Part shown: positions 11,411-23,741 of the stretch, piece after piece
Layout: every line of letters starts with the position of its first letter
Numbering within the stretch: the first letter of the stretch is position 1
Assembly (NCBI GenBank): GCA_031216445.1
Contig: CM062219.1
Span: 12,927,001 to 12,991,000 of the forward strand
Source of the DNA: Lateolabrax maculatus
Taxonomy: Eukaryota > Chordata > Actinopteri > Acropomatiformes > Lateolabracidae
Reading direction: 5' to 3'
Length of the DNA stretch: 64,000 nt
Position numbers and translations under genes: made by a program
The notes under the pieces: model-generated
What the model was told of the DNA's origin: nothing
The model's database searches: none
Seen by the model: the letters and a program-made list of their open reading frames with translations, nothing else

Positions 11411-14400
11411 GTGTGCAAACACTTTCCTCCCACAATGCCAAACTTTGCAGCAAACCAAACTGAGTAGTGTACTACACATTCTTCATTCATTTTTAGCTTT
11501 AGTATTTGCCACTGCTGTTTTTTTTTTTTGTTTGCAATCCCTGTACATTTGCTGTTATTTATATATTTCATGATTTCCATAGAGTCCTGCTTAATATGTT
11601 TTTGTGTTCATTAACAGCGTCCTTCATCTTCTCCTTTAGCCTTTCCTTGTCATATCATTTTAGGTTAGATTTCATGTATTTACTAAGCACATACTGAACA
11701 ACCAGATCTTACCTCATACACTGTTAACGACAAAAACACTCAGAGGACAACATGCTCCCAAAATGACAATGCAAATTTATAGGACTGATTCATTGCTTGT
11801 CTAAAAATACAGGGTGTCGATGTGAAAAACACCAAGTGGGAAATGAGTGAGTGCCATCCTGGCATCTTTTTTTACCCTAACCCCAACTCTGTGTATTCGT
11901 GTTACGGAGCATAACATCTCAAGCTGACTTGTTTTAGTTTTCCTACCACCTTGCTTTGGAAAAATGTCGTCCCTAGAAAAACACTAAGGGTGAGTGTATG
12001 CATATGTGTGTGTGGAATGCCTTTAGTGCCCACACAGCCCCGAGGCCAAAAATATTCAGCATCCAAACAACCCTTCTTAGGCCGTAACCACGTCTTGGCT
12101 AAAAGGGGGCTCAGTCACAATCATGAATAATAATGATAAACTGTAGACAAAATTAGGAAACATGAAATGCCAAAATGAACCACCACAGCTCTGACTCTGA
12201 ATAAACAGTCCGTCTTCTGGGTAATGTACGTCTCCGAGGTACAAAAGCATACAAGAGCCACAAGGTAAATAGCTCTAGTTTATCTGCTTCTTACAAATAA
12301 AACAAAACAATCAGATACATCAAAATCGTTGAGACCATTATTAGTCTTCTAATAGGCTTGCCTACTATAGTGTTCCTGTATATCTTCACACCATGTTAGC
12401 ATACCTGTGCTGGATTAGTGCACATGTAGAACATGTGTGTGTGTGCATGACCAGCAGTTTACAATGGGGGAGGGACTGAGCTTTACAAGTCGGTTAATGG
12501 GTCACTATAGCCTGTGGTCGTCAAACACTAGGCTTCAGTCTGTCCACGTCTGACCTCATCTCGGCCCAGACGCTGCTTCTAACGTTGCCCTGAGTTCGTT
12601 TCTCTCTGTCGGTCTCTCACGCTTTTTGTTTGTATGCCCCTGCATCTCTGCATATATCCTACTGCCTCTTTCGTTATTTTTCGCTGTCTCTTCTCGCTCT
12701 CCTTCTTGTGAACAGATCGCTTGTGTTTCCACTGATTTGTGGTCTCCACAGCTGGCTTCTTCATCCTCATGCTGCTCACAGAGCAGCATCTTCCTCTTCC
12801 TGCTCTGAGCTGCCTGACTCTCCCCTCCTCTCCTGATCCCCCTCAGGAAAAGAATAAACAGCAAATATGACAGAAAAGCAAACACGTAGCACTATAGAGC
12901 AGGTGCAAATACACTCACAAACACACAAAGCAGTGCCTTATATCATTCTCCAAAAAAACAGTCCACCTATTGATTTCTTCCTGGAGCCATTGGCACAATA
13001 AAAAAAACAAACTCTGTTCAAACCACAGAAATAAAACGCACACACATACGCACACAAATTCCTGTAAAATTGTTTGGGAGGGGAACAGGTCTTTTTCCTG
13101 CTGCAGGTGGAAAACTGCAATCACACTGGGAATAGCTTGTGCTCCGTTGCCATGGTAACACATGGGTCTTTCCAAAACAATACCACGGGCAGGGCAGGGG
13201 TGTCAGGGTGTCATGTGACACTGATCTGTCGATGGGACGTCCTATATAATAGAAGACGAAGTTAGATCACTTCAACTTCTGTGCGCTGTACGTGGCACAC
13301 AGTCAGGGATTCTTAGAGCCTGATACACTTTGAAAAGAATGGATTGTGCATCTGGTTATGTGATTTGCGTGCAACTCTCAAAGAACCTGAACCTCAATAC
13401 CTACTGAACGAAATGTGCCTGGATCACAGAGTACTGAAACTTTGGCAGTGGGCACAGAATACCACTTAACATGTTAAAACACAACTTTACATCTCATTAT
13501 CTGGTTTAAGTGTACTAAGTGTAATATGTTTTTAGCACTACCATATAGTACCATATGCAGTAGGTGCCTTATTGTAATCAGTAATTTTGAGAGGCACACT
13601 CTCTGTCACTATTCATTCTTTGTCTCATGCTATCCCTAGTTTATTGTCTCTTTATTCTAATACCTCTTCTCTCTGTCTTTTTCTTTGACTATGTCTCTCA
13701 GCCATAATGGATACAACACCTACATACACCGTTACAATGCTGAAGTGCAATAGCTTAAAAAGACGTATGAGCTAACCTTCTATTTGCCTCACTCTTTGTC
13801 ACAAATGCAAGGTATTAAAAGGCTTGTCTGAGTTTAAGTGAGATAAAGAGTTTAAAGAAAGCTGTGGCCAACAGACAAAGGAAACAATTGTTGCCTAAAG
13901 CCCTGCAATGCTCTGCGTGGTGCTGCAGAAAAAGGGTGAAAGTACAAAAATTAGGACACAAGCCACCGTTAAGAGGGCAGAAATTATGAAAACTACAATC
14001 ATAAGGAAAGAAAATGATAAATAATGATAAAGAGAGGGAAGACAATGCGACAGACTGAGAGCCATGAAATTGGAAAGAGAGAGAGGGAGCGACTCTCAAA
14101 GGAGGCATAAGATATCCTCAACAGTGAGCGCTGCCTCTCCATCCCCCATCACGCTTTCCACTCAGCATGGCCGTCATAAATCTGCCCCGCCTTTATTGGA
14201 CTCTGGGAGGAGGCCTGTCACCTCAACACTGCCAATATAACCTCACCTCTGGCTCTTTCTCTCTCACACACACGCACAAATACAAATACATTCACACTTA
14301 CCTTAAAGCTCCACCCAGTCCCATAGGATCCTAATGTTATGCTAAAACACTCAGATCCCTCTTTTTTAATCCGGCTATTTGATGAGAGGAGAACGTAATC

Positions 14401-16232
14401 AGAGATCGAATGCTATGTTTTAATAGCTTCCTCAAGCTCCCCCCTCTAAATTTGATTAACATACAGTGTGGTAGTCGGGCACAGTGGATTTGGGAGGGCT
14501 AAGCTTATTGAAGAGGCCAAGTCTGGATGCTGGAGATAAAAAAGATGCACCCCTGCCTCTCAAATAGCATTACGATTTCCATTATTGCCCCTCAAAAATA
14601 ACGTCAAATATATATGCAGTGCTGTACTGTAAACTATGATTGAAAGGGAACTGGGGTGAGAGTTGGAAAAGAAAAAGAGATGGCACCCCTTTCCCTGAGT
14701 TCTACCATCCCCTAAATATCTAATTTAGAGACAATTTAACACAGAGGAGAGAGGGGGCTGGTAGTTGAGTGAAAGTGGAAAGCTGTGGAAATTAAAGTGA
14801 AGCCTCAGCTACAGCATCACTGGGGGTGGGGGGGTGGGGGGGGACATGCCATCAAATGAACTTGAGCGCAGTGTTTCGCCCGTAATCCTCCTGCGACTGC
14901 ACTGGCACTTGACGGCAGTTAATTTGATAAATGTTACTATCTTGTCATTAGAGGACAGACGTAGTGCTATAAATTGTATGGCTCCATTCTTAAAGGCCTC
15001 AATATGTGCAGTTTCGGTATGCAGATCTGGAGGTGTGGCTCCTTTCACCTCATCGGAAGACACGACTATGGGGACGGTTTAGGGAGGAACTCTATGCTTT
15101 CACTTGAGGTCACAGGGGGCACTTTGAATCCCTCATAGAAACCACTCAGTGTAACTAGATTGGGAAGCAAAACGATTCTCACGAGATAAATATGAATCCT
15201 AAAGGCATTCTCCACAAAATCGTTGCTGTCTTGGACTCCATGGAACAAGCAAAGTGTGTATTTGGCTACACAAATAACGATCTCTGCAGAGGCAATGTGT
15301 CCCTGCAAGCTTGTTTTATTTTATGAAATTATTGTAGTATTTCTATTGCTCCTTTAAGAGCATCAAGAGGACCAATGAGGAAAACACACTCCCTATACGA
15401 AGGCAGCGATTTTCCCTATCTCGTTTTTCTCAATTGTAGTGAATTTATCATGGATACTATTTCACCAATCACAGTTGCCTGACGTCTATCTGCCAGTGAA
15501 CTCCTTGTTCCCGCTTCCTGGCCTTATTAACATTACTCGAGTTGAGAAATCATAATAAACCAATTTGTTTCCTGGAGGTAATCTCTTTGCTTCAGCGTTG
15601 ATAATTTCTGTGGAAACAGCCCAGCAGCAGCAGCCGGTTTTAGTTATTAAAGCTAGGACGATCGCCAAGTCAGAGATGCCGCTCTCCTTTAAAAACAAAA
15701 AGCGCCCCCTGCAGCGATGTAATCATCCTTTTGTCTTAGGATGGAGGGATGAGAGGCAGAACAGGGACAAAAGAAAAAAGTATATAGGAAAGAACATGGC
15801 CTGAAATCACACCACCGGAGAAAAAAAAAAAAAAAAAGACGAGCAGAGGAATGAGGATATTTGCGTGTGTGTGTGCATGCAGTGCTGCGGTGTGGCTTCA
15901 CAATGTACAGTTTGTGCTATGAGCTTTTTTTCTATGTTTATTGGTTTGTGTGGTCTGTGTTTTCCTAAACTACTCATGGGGAGAGATGTAAACTGTTTGT
16001 CCATGTTTCCCCACGTCATAAATCTCTGCCCCAGAGAAAGAAACAATGTCAGATATGAGTTAGTCTCACCTGCAGCAGTGCCTGTGGCTGCTTAATATGC
16101 TGCTTATGTGATCCAAAAGCTTTTTGATTGATATCTTTAATAATGGGTCTGCTTTGTCCAAGTGTTATGGACAATTTCAGATAAAGATCAGATAAAGTAA
16201 AAATAAATATTGTACGTTGAATTAAAGACACT

Positions 16233-16550
16233 TAAAGGGGAACTCCAATGATTTACACATCAAAGTCTGGACTCAGCGTTGGTTGGGGCTGAAGACCACC
16301 AGTTGGAGTATAAAAATCTGGGGGTGTGGAGTTAGAAAGAAGTGAGCTCAGCAGACCTCTGTAGCCCACTCCTTATCTCTGCTTGATGCTCAAGGCTCAA
16401 GGCTGCATTCATACTAATAGCCTAACACACCTGAATATCCGACTGAATGGGTAATGTAGGCGCCAGGATTTGACAAGGAAGAAGAATGTGTGGAATAAAA
16501 AACACAATCTCTCCGGTCCTGCTGCATTGATTTGTGATCTTAACTGTCAG
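16233..16550. repeat. probable dispersed fish repeat starting TTAAAGGGGAACTCCAATGA
   Basis: The start TTAAAGGGGAACTCCA-TGATTTACACATCAAAGT resembles the end of a repeat I recall from many fish sequences. The right boundary is not clear and no second copy is in this window, so identity rests on memory alone. Confidence 0.4.
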
Positions 16551-16791
16551 TCGAGAGTCTGACAATGTTATAGGAGTGCAAAGTTAAATTGGACTCTTTA
16601 AAATTCGGCAAGACACTGACTATACTATCGCAACGACAGTACCAATCATTTTTTATTACCCTCAGTCTTTTATGGTAGTTCATCTTCAAAGTAGCAACTG
16701 TAAAGTCGGAGACAATCTTCAATAAAGAAAGCATGTATGGTGCCACAATGATTCGTAATCAACTAAAAATTACTTTTAGACAAAGTTTAGT

Positions 16792-17055
16792 GCAGCAAGT
16801 AATGATAACCTTCCCTTACTAACCTGCTGATAATTCTTTTGATTAATCGATGAATTCTCCACTCTACAAATAGTGAAAAATGCTCATTAAAATTTCTCAG
16901 AGCACAAGCAGACATCTTCAAATGTCTCGTTTTGTTTGACATACAGTCCTAATTTACAATGAGATACTACAGAGAAAAAGGAACAAATCGTGTGTTTGGC
17001 ATCAATTTTGTGTTAATTAAACTAATCCATTAATTGACTAATTGATGCAGCACTT
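16792..17055. mobile_element. dispersed fish DNA-transposon remnant (GGGCTGCAAC-type ends), copy 2
   Basis: It shares with copy 1 the segments AATAGTGAAAAATGC and CTTCAAATGTCTCGTTTTGT. It is framed by TGCAGCAAGTAATGATAA on the left and TAATTGACTAATTGATGCAG on the right, so both ends show the family's AT-rich inverted tips. Diverged and non-coding. Confidence 0.65.
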
Positions 17056-20000
17056 AAGATATTTGAATTCTGTGTTTCATGAGCCTCCTCCTTATAGAGT
17101 TTACAGGAGTCTGCTGCCTGGGGATACGGCTGTCATAGGTCAGGTATAAAATATGGGAAAGCAGACAGAACAAACGTTGACAGGCAGCCAGGTAGCAAAT
17201 ATACCCAAACACACAAATAAACATAATTACAGTAGATATAGTGACATGGACACAAAGATAATTACACAACCAATCAGACAACCATGAATGACAAACAGTC
17301 ATTTCTTGTATCTTGTGTGTTGTGTCAGCTTCCCTCGGTGCTGTGTGTACCCTCCACTTCTCTCCCTGTCTCTGATTCAGTCTACATCTTATGTACTCTC
17401 TCTCTCTCTCTCCGTCCTTCCGCTGCCTCCTTTGATCATACAAGACTTTCAAGGAGAGCGCTCTCCTGTCTCAGTGGACACATGTTCAACACACACACTC
17501 ACAGATCGCTCTACCATCATCCTGCAAGACAAAGCTTTTGATTCCACAAGCGCCTGTCGTCTCTTCTCTGTCAACTGCTAAAGTCATTAGGAAAGAGACT
17601 CATTACCCCGACCCCTGAAGCATTATGGGGGAAATAAGCGTTCAAATTGCTGCAAAAATCACACAGAGACTCTGATTAATAATACAGCATGCTAAATCAC
17701 CAGCTCCGCTTTGGAACATGGACGGCTCTCATTAGACTGGGGTTTCTATGGTAAGATGGTAATGTGTGATGAAAAATAGAAGATGCTTGGCTTTTAGGTT
17801 GTTAAGTCAGCAAATGGTAGCGTAGAGGGGTGATGATGGGTCTTAAGTGTTACAATATGTGCATCTCATAAAGGTAATCACAATAATAACACATTCTTAT
17901 CTCCACTCTGCTCTTTACTTTCCATTCACACAGGAGAGCTTTCATTCTTTCTCCAACTTTCTTCCTCTAAATACAGCTTTCCTCCGCATCTCTTGCCCTT
18001 TGTTGCGTCTCTCCGCTTTCCTCTCATTTCCTCTCCACGTTGGCCTTTGCAGGAGCCAGTCTGCGATCTCACCACGGCGGTAAATCTTGATGGCAGACCT
18101 CAGTCCTCTGACACTCTCTTTAATGCATCATGAGCACCGCAGCGATCGCGTGTGTTCCTGTGTGGGCGGAGAGCACCCTCATTTATTTATCTACACTGAA
18201 GCTGGCACTCAAATCTCCATGGCTATCTGCAAAACACTCTGCAGCCCATCATAAGTAATACGTGGGTTTTAAATGCTCTAATGTGCTCGGTAAAAATAGA
18301 ATGAATGGGTCTGACAGGAATGCATCTTCTTTACCTTTGCAGCAGTTGTTAAACTTGGTTTAAAGATGTTAACAAATACAGCAAGAGGCCAAAGTTTGAC
18401 AGAAACAATTTATCCTGACTGAATTCAGGTCATGGTTTGGAGAATGTGAACCTTATTTTGTAAACCACAATAAACAAAAAACTCCTTTAACATATGGTGA
18501 AGTCTGGATCAACTGTGCAGAGGAAACTTTACTAAACAATTTAAATAGTGGCTGAAACTGACCAGAAAAAAAGTCATACCGTGACATCATGACCTATAGA
18601 CCTCAGTGGTAAAACGTTTTAAAAGGCTCAAATCTTTCAATAAATTGTACTTTAGCAGCATGTTACGCAGTTCACACTCCACACAGAGATAATGAAACTA
18701 GAAGGAAATTAAGAACAATGTTACAGTAATGGATGACAGTTAGCTGTCGGTTAAATGTTTGTCCCGTTACAGCCAGATTGAATTTTTGAGGCTAATAATA
18801 ATATTGATACTTGAGAGAGAAAAAACATCTGGTAGTGATATAGAATAGTGTCACTGTGTTGAAACATTTGCTTTTTCTGTAATTTCTCGTTGCTTGTCTT
18901 CCAATAATAAGGTAACAAAATAACAATAAGGTATAACAAAAATATCATCACACAATCACAGGTGTTAAGTGTTTTCATGTGTCTGTTGCTGGAGGGTGGA
19001 GGCACACAAGAACCCAAGAAGAGCAAAGGCCGGAGGTCGGAGGTTAACACACAGGAGGAGTGGGGACAAAGGTCACGTGGGTTTTGTGTTACTATGTGTC
19101 TTCATATGTGTGTGTCTGTGTATCCATGCATGCCTCGAGCAGGGGAGCTGAAATCCAATTACCAAACAGTATTACTACCTCAATCAATAAAATCACTAGC
19201 TAGGAAAAAGCAACCTGGCCCTTATCAGCTATTGACAACACATACCTCCCCTTAAAAAATACTGTCTTGAAACCATAAAAGAGTCTCTACTCAACGGGAC
19301 CAAAATGGCTTGAAACAACTGATTGACCCATAAATCAGTTACAAAATGATATAGGTGATTATGTAAATAGAAATGTACAACTAAATCTGTCTGTATCAGT
19401 TCTGAAATCTGGAAAGAATGATATAATGTGGTGTCATGCTGCTGTGGCTGTATTATGATTCACGACACGCTGTGATAGGGTGGGTACTATTTGTTTTCCA
19501 TAAGTGTATCCAGACAGCTACACTGAAAGTCAGTTACTCCTTTCCAGTGGGTAACTTTTTATGAATAGTATTCTTTAATATTAAATATCATCTCTGTATT
19601 GATTTCACCCTGAAGTTGTAGCGTTACATTGGGATAATTATCTTCCACATTTCATCTGACTTTGTTTTAGCCCTGTACAGAGAGGACTGAGACGTACACT
19701 TTGCTCCTGTTTAATTTAATCCAGTCTGACGGAACAGAAGTAGAATTTGAAAGATTGTTCTACGTCCGACGTGATAGAAAATTTGACACTTTAAAGTTAT
19801 CATTGTTGAGTGATGAAAGCACTACCACAACTTGCCATTTGGATCTGCTTTGCTGACAGTTGACAAGGACAAATGATTGAGCAATAGTCCATGACAGCAC
19901 ACAATATTCTGCAAATAAAGGTAAATTATCTGTCTGACAGGCTAATGTGCAACAGGGGTCTATTTACTACTGACACATCTTTTCATTTAAAAATTGATGA

Positions 20001-20159
20001 TTGTTCAGTTTTATTTGTACCATATTCTTTTCAGATCCACATACACATGTAATACTTCTGTGACTCCTATTACTACAACTACTACTATCAAGGCCTGCTA
20101 TTGTACTTCTGTTGGGTTGATTAGATACTTAGAAAATAAGCCTGATACTCAACAATAAC

Positions 20160-20723
20160 TTATACAATGTGCATTTACTCATGTATTAGTATTTCCATTT
20201 CATGTAACTTTATACTTCTGGTCCACTACATTTCGGAGGCAAATATTGTTTTACTCCACCAGGTTTATTTGACAGCTTTAGTTAGCCTGCAGATTCAGAT
20301 TATTACAAAATATAATAAACAAATACATTTTGCAGATTAACTGGCGACTCTAAACTGCCCTGTACGTCTGCATGCGAGTGTGAATGGTTGTCTGTCCCTG
20401 TGATTGACTGGCGACCGGCCAGGGTTTACCTCGCCTCTCATCCAATGTCAGCTGGGATTATAGTTTAAGATACCCAGCAGTATATAAAGTAGTTAACGTC
20501 AGCACCACATATACCAACTGTAACACTGAAATGATTCTTACATTGCTGTTGAATTATGTAAAAGGAGAACCTTTTGGTACCTTATGTACATTTTGATGCC
20601 AATACTTATGTACTTTTACTTGAATAAAATTTGGAATGACTTTTACTTGTAACAGAGTATTTTTATACTGTGGAATTGCTACTTTTACTTAAGTAAAAGG
20701 TCTGAGTACTTCTTGTACCACTG
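20160..20723 (-). mobile_element. CAGTGGTGG-type non-autonomous DNA transposon, copy 1 (interrupted)
   Basis: The right end reads TACTTCTTGTACCACTG, so the minus strand starts CAGTGGTACAAGAAGTACTC, close to the CAGTGGTGGAAG end of a very common fish element. TTTTACTTAAGTAAAAG and ACTTTTACTTG stretches, and the body TATATAAAGTAGTTAA, are diagnostic. It is homologous to the opposite-orientation copy at 31571-31930. It is interrupted by a LINE-like fragment at 20339-20462. The left end is degraded. Confidence 0.72.
20339..20462 (+). mobile_element. LINE 3'-end-like fragment nested in the transposon
   Basis: The sequence ACTGGCGACTCTAAACTGCC, then GAGTGTGAATGGTTGTCTGT, ACTGGCGACC and CAGCTGGGATTA follows the well-known fish repeat ending ...CAGCTGGGATAGGCTCC, usually classed with L2-like LINE 3' ends. 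On both sides the host transposon sequence resumes (AGATTA before, TTTAAGATACCCAGCAG after). The fragment is truncated at both ends. Confidence 0.65.
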
Positions 20724-22912
20724 CCAGTTGGTTTTCACCATGAAAAAAACTGACCAATTAAAATGCTTTGTTAGTTCCCCAGGAGAAGCAATTCTACAAG
20801 AGCTGTGTTGGTTTTGTGTGCTCATGTGTAACACTTTCCACAATGGGCAGTGGTTGTGTGTTTTATGGTTATGGGATTATGGTATATGTACTGTTTAGGT
20901 GGAGCAGAGCTGTAAGAGTCCTGCATAATGGAAATACAATCTGGCAGCACATCAGAAGCCAAACTAGCCTCAGCCAGCTGGAGGCTGTGGCTACATCCAC
21001 ACACTGTGAGAAGCTTGGTGATTGTCTAAATGTGAAGCCATGTCAATGCACAAATCACTTATTTGTTAAACTCTGAGGCAGTGTAAACAGGTGGAGTTTC
21101 CCACTTGTGTAAAACTCGCCACGCGCCCACCTGAGCACAAATTAAGTGCCACTGCTTTCTCTCCAGTGTAGGACTAAGCTATACAATCCTTGTCAAATAA
21201 GTAATGAATTAAAGTGAAAATGACTCATATATTCTTTCAACCATGCTGCTTGAAACCGCATCCAATCATTTTATGTACTTCAGCAGTAGGCCGACATTCA
21301 ACGAGCGCGTGTTCCCGGAATTATTCCATCTCTAGGGGACATCCCATCATCCTGATTACAATCCCCAGAGTCCTGTAATGCAGGTAATGTTGCATTCCTG
21401 CTGGTGCTAAGATTGTCTCTAAGAAACCAGATCAAATCTTCACAACTTGCCTCTCTATACTGCAGTTCGCTTGTATTGCAAATACAACTGGTTTGAATTT
21501 AAAATGTGATTGTAAAAAATGTAATACTTGAATATGACATCCGATCATTATTATGGCAAGTGTGACGGTCGGCAGCTTAATTTGCTCATTTGAGACACAT
21601 TAGGATATAGAATTCTTATTTCTTTAGACTGATGTATTTCCTGTCAAACCAGGATGTGACATTTGTAGGGTGGGATCATTCAAAACTGTTCATCAGTGGG
21701 ATGTCAGCAGTTTGATGGGAGGGGTGGGATTGTGCAAAACTTGGTAATCATTTTATTGTGTTTATTGTGGGTCGTTTTTTAATAAGCGTACTGGTACAAT
21801 ATCTCTATGAGGTATCCATTGAAGATAAACTTATTTCATATACAGGTATAAACACAAAAAAACGCAAGAAATTTGTACTTTTGGCATTGCATTTTCAAAA
21901 GGCCTATGAAAAACTGAAAAACTAATTTCTGATTTCCCTGTGCAATAACCCCCTGCTTTAGAAATGCAACACTGTAACACTTTGAGGCATTAAGAAAATC
22001 GCCTTAAAATGCCCAACACAACCTGAACTCAGTTTACCTTAACCTTGTCCCCTCTCCCACAGCTCTCGGCTCAGACATCACGGCCTGCAGCGCTGCTTAT
22101 CATCTGCAAACAGCAGAACGAGCACAAAAGGTCCCAATCTGCCTAATCTCTGGTCAAACACAAGCCGCAGCATCATCGCTGCTCAGGGCAATAAACTGCT
22201 GCTTTATGCCGGAGCCGTTCAGGGGACACACGTTAGGACTTTGCTAAACGGACCGTAGAGATTTGCCAAAGCCCGTCTCCAGGGGAACTGTTGCCTGGGT
22301 TACCACAGCCAACAGGAAGAGCATTTCATTTCTGATTAGGTAACCTGTCAGGATACAAAAGTGGCTTTTATTCATGTTACTTAGGAAATGTAACCAGAAG
22401 GAATTAAGTATCCCAGGTGAATATCTAATGAATTGTTATTTTTTTGTTCAAATTAACAGTGAACCCCCTTGAAAAACTGATGTTCGGCTCATGGGCACTT
22501 CAGAAGCACACTTGGTTGCTTCTGCACATGTGGATCCAACCTATATCCACCTACCTTATCATTCGTTTCTTGATATCTACCGGAGCAGCTCTTTGAAGAA
22601 CCAGATACGACTGAATCAAGAATATTACGGTACTGTCAGCATGCTACCTTTGAAATACAGAACAGGAGGGAAAAAAGACTGCATTCCACCATAAAGCAAG
22701 CTGTCATTTTAATATCATTTAAATGCATTTCTCACCCAATCTGATGGTTGCCATGGAATTTCTGTGGCCTCTATCTCTTCTTTTCTAATCTTCTCCTCCC
22801 CTCCCCCTCTTTATACTGGCACGTGGCCAGTCTGACTGTCTGCCAGTTTCAAGCATCCCAGCATCAATTACCTGAACCCAGAACTCACATATTCCCATAA
22901 TGGCTCTAAACC

Positions 22913-22943
22913 CCCCCCCCCCCCACCCCCCACACACACACGC
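22913..22943. repeat. poly-C run followed by (CA)n
   Basis: A C-rich homopolymer stretch followed by a short CA repeat. Confidence 0.85.
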
Positions 22944-23682
22944 ACATGCTTATAACATACATGCCTCGCCCCCACAAAATGCCTGAGCATATACCCACTC
23001 ATGAGGTACTAGAACATATCCACACTTTCAAAAACCTAGACTCCCAGCCTCTCCCTATTCATGTGTACACACACGCACATTTTCACAAAATGAGGACACT
23101 GAATAATTAGGGACATGAAAAAAAGAGTCAGTGCCTACACAGACAGTCATTTCAATTATCTCTATTCCTCTGGCTGTCTGGCTGCTGTCTCTTGAAGGTT
23201 ATGGGCTCAGCTCACCACTGTCTCATATGGGACTTAGTCATAAGGAGCCAGTTTGCTATCTGACTCCCCTCCACACAGGATCCCATGCTAGATCTCGTCA
23301 CTGTGCTGAAGAACCACTGGGTCTCCGTCCCGCCTTTCCCCCCTATAAGGGACAGCTGTCTGGACCGGGCAAAACAATTCATACTGTATAAACCTTAGAA
23401 ATGCTTGCCTGACAACGATAAACATTTATCCTCAGGTTTAATGAAGGATGAAGAATCTTTGACAGATTCCGCATTATGCACGGGATGTTAGGACCAACGA
23501 CGGCTAGCAGCCAAGCCAATTGCATAGCATTCCTGGTCTCTTTACAGCTGCATTGTGATATGATAAACAGGGATGTTCCCACTCCTAAATCCTCCCAGGT
23601 ATTTATTGGATGTGTTCAGCACAGGTCCAGTCTCCTTGGCAACAGGACCTAGCAGGGAGACACAGGAAGCTCTGGGTAGACC

Positions 23683-23741
23683 TGTGTATGTGTGTGTGTG
23701 CGTGCACGCGTGTGTGCACGTGTGTGTGTGTGTGTGTGTGC
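23683..23741. repeat. imperfect (TG)n microsatellite
   Basis: A TG tract interrupted by GCACG and CGCG units. Confidence 0.88.

Noticed and set aside
11205..11580. Open frames of about 120 codons on both strands
   Set aside because: Produced by the long GT microsatellite at 11331-11410.
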